Positions 22,158-22,996 of a DNA stretch of 22,996 bases are shown here, piece by piece. The stretch covers positions 1 to 22,996 of the forward strand of contig DATBFY010000741.1 in assembly GCA_036558265.1 (NCBI GenBank), read 5' to 3'. The translations under genes and the position numbers were made by a program. The stretch comes from RYN-433 sp036558265 (GTDB lineage: Bacteria; Planctomycetota; Phycisphaerae; Tepidisphaerales; Tepidisphaeraceae). The notes under the pieces were generated by a model. It was not told the DNA's origin. It saw only the letters and a program-made list of their open reading frames with translations, and made no database searches. How positions within the stretch are numbered: position 1 is the stretch's first letter; every line of letters starts with the position of its first letter.

Positions 22158-22163
22158 ATTGCC

Positions 22164-22391
22164 ATGGACTATAAGTCTCGGATCACCATCGAGCCGGGAA
22201 AGCGCGCCGGCAAACCGTGCATCCGCGGACTGCGCATCACCGTTTACGACGTGCTCGACTACCTCGCCTCCGGCATGACGCCCGAGCAGATCGTGGACGA
22301 TTTTCCGGATCTCGAGCTCGATGACATCCGTGCCTGTCTCGCCTTCGCGGCCGACGTCGAACGCCGCCTGATGACCCCCGGCCGCGCGTGA
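22164..22391 (+). CDS. DUF433 antitoxin-like DNA-binding protein
   Basis: The 75-residue protein is a clear DUF433 member: 'ITIEPGKRAGKPCIRGLRIT' at the N-terminus and 'SGMTPEQIVDDFPDLELDDI' in the helix-turn-helix-like part, then 'ACLAFAADVERR'. DUF433 proteins are small DNA-binding proteins usually encoded just before a DUF5615 PIN-like gene and are regarded as antitoxins. Its stop overlaps the start of that partner here (GTGA), as expected. It is likely to repress its own promoter. Confidence 0.9.
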   Translation: MDYKSRITIEPGKRAGKPCIRGLRITVYDVLDYLASGMTPEQIVDDFPDLELDDIRACLAFAADVERRLMTPGRA

Positions 22392-22720
22392 AGTTCCTGT
22401 TCGACCAGAACCTCTCTTACAAGCTGGTCATTCGACTGGCCGATCTATATCCCGGCTCCGCGCACGTTCGGGATTTCGGACTGGCCGACGCCGATGACGA
22501 AATCGTCTGGCGCCATGCCGCCGACCAGCAATTCACGATCGTCTCCAAGGACGACGACTTTCACCAGCTCAGCTTCCTTCGCGGCGCGCCGCCCAAGGTA
22601 ATTGGCCTGGCCCTGGGAAACTGCTCGACGAACCAGATCGAATCGCTTTTACGATGGCGGTTGGACGTGATCCGAACGTTTGAAGCAGATCCCGACGCTG
22701 CGTTCCTCGCACTCACCTGA
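22388..22720 (+). CDS. DUF5615 PIN-like toxin
   Basis: The 110-residue protein begins with GTG inside the DUF433 stop codon. It shows the family's sequence from the first residues: 'MKFLFDQNLSYKLV' with an Asp near the N-terminus, 'AHVRDFGLADADDEIVWRHA', 'FTIVSKDDDFHQL' with a cluster of Asp, and 'PPKVIGLALGNCST'. DUF5615 is a PIN-like (Mut7-C related) putative ribonuclease fold. With DUF433 it forms a predicted toxin-antitoxin pair. All the acidic positions expected from the family appear present, so it is probably intact. Confidence 0.9.
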   Translation: MKFLFDQNLSYKLVIRLADLYPGSAHVRDFGLADADDEIVWRHAADQQFTIVSKDDDFHQLSFLRGAPPKVIGLALGNCSTNQIESLLRWRLDVIRTFEADPDAAFLALT

Positions 22721-22752
22721 CGCTTCGTACCACGTCTTAACCGGTTGGCAGA

Positions 22753-22974
22753 TCATCGCTCGCGCGATTCCCGCACCGCCTCCAGAATCTCGTCCGCCGT
22801 CAACCCGAGATCGACACCCGGCACGTCCAACGGCGACCGGTCCGCCGCCGATCTCCGCCTGACGACAAATTCCTGCCCATTTTCATCCCTGATGCGCACG
22901 TCGCCGTCGCGTCGCGCCGCCTCCAATACGTCCGCCAAGTGTTTCTCGGCTTCGGATTTCGAATAAACGATCAT
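22753..22974 (-). CDS. Orphan Phd/YefM-like antitoxin
   Basis: The 73-residue protein starts 'MIVYSKSEAEKHLADVLEAA', then 'DVRIRDENGQEFVVRRR', which resembles the N-terminal fold of Phd/YefM antitoxins ('...EA...L..LL..A...G.V.I....G..FV'). The C-terminal helix ('TADEILEAVRESRER') would bind a toxin. An AAGGG lies a few bases before the ATG. No toxin gene follows it: the downstream neighbour converges on the opposite strand. The partner might lie upstream beyond the window edge, or the gene may be solitary. The family call is tentative. Confidence 0.6.
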   Translation of the reverse strand: MIVYSKSEAEKHLADVLEAARRDGDVRIRDENGQEFVVRRRSAADRSPLDVPGVDLGLTADEILEAVRESRER

Positions 22975-22996
22975 CTTAGCCCTTCATCATGGTCAC

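Noticed and set aside
1..22996. CRISPR array, integrase, transposase or attachment sites
   Set aside because: No regularly spaced 25-40 bp repeats and no recombinase motifs on either strand; the only tRNA gene has no duplicated 3' end nearby.
22975..22996. A further gene on the minus strand at the right edge (ATGATGAAGGGCTAA)
   Set aside because: Only about 20 bases are available, so it cannot be told whether this is the end of an upstream gene or just leader sequence.

Overview
This 23 kb, GC-rich window looks like a chromosome segment from a planctomycete, most likely of the class Phycisphaerae. That is an inference from gene content: a PQQ-type beta-propeller protein opening with a 'DWPRWRGP' motif, a type-IV-pilin-like protein with a C-terminal 'FFDGH' signature, a TatC with an enlarged periplasmic loop, and an NfeD/FloA pair followed by a small Pro/Ala-rich membrane protein. 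There is no phage, integrase, CRISPR array, rRNA or intact insertion sequence. Most genes are housekeeping, separated by small toxin-antitoxin (TA) cassettes and palindromic repeats.

Layout. 1-419 holds no gene I can support. 420-1733 (+) is a secreted or lipid-anchored beta-propeller protein. A tRNA-Leu(GAG) (1839-1920, -) has both its promoter and its terminator visible. Then come tatC (-), a VapBC-like cassette (3111-3859, -) and a PilZ-domain protein (-). Divergent from PilZ is a fused uroporphyrinogen-III methyltransferase/synthase (4459-6057, +), overlapping a 64-residue membrane protein. A small hypothetical protein, a secreted Pro-rich coiled-coil protein (-) and mnmG (+) follow. From 9762 to 19326 every gene is on the minus strand. 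In transcription order these are a PHP-glycosyltransferase fusion, an ABC ATPase, an ABC permease, nfeD, floA, a small membrane protein and a pilin-like protein. The right end holds a BrnT/BrnA-like cassette (+), trpD coupled to a putative lipoprotein (-), a DUF433/DUF5615 cassette (+) and an orphan Phd/YefM-like antitoxin (-).

How the genes relate. NfeD and FloA form the conserved membrane-microdomain pair. The ATPase and permease are half of a BmpA-type nucleoside or sugar importer, because the second permease and the binding protein are not here. The methyltransferase/synthase fusion works at the siroheme/heme branch point, MnmG modifies wobble uridines, and TatC exports folded proteins.

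The most interesting signals are not classical genes. (1) Palindromic or tandem repeats have entered reading frames: an 11-bp-arm palindrome forms the linker between the two halves of the ABC ATPase, four heptamers sit in frame inside mnmG, and an inverted pair of GTAG-headed REP-like units supplies the mnmG stop codon. (2) Two GTTTAGCC-headed hairpins flank floA in opposite orientation. (3) At least six genes have a -10-like hexamer only 6-9 nt before the start codon, which suggests leaderless transcripts. (4) The PHP-GT4 fusion has an unrecognised middle region, and TatC has a CxxC-bearing periplasmic insertion.
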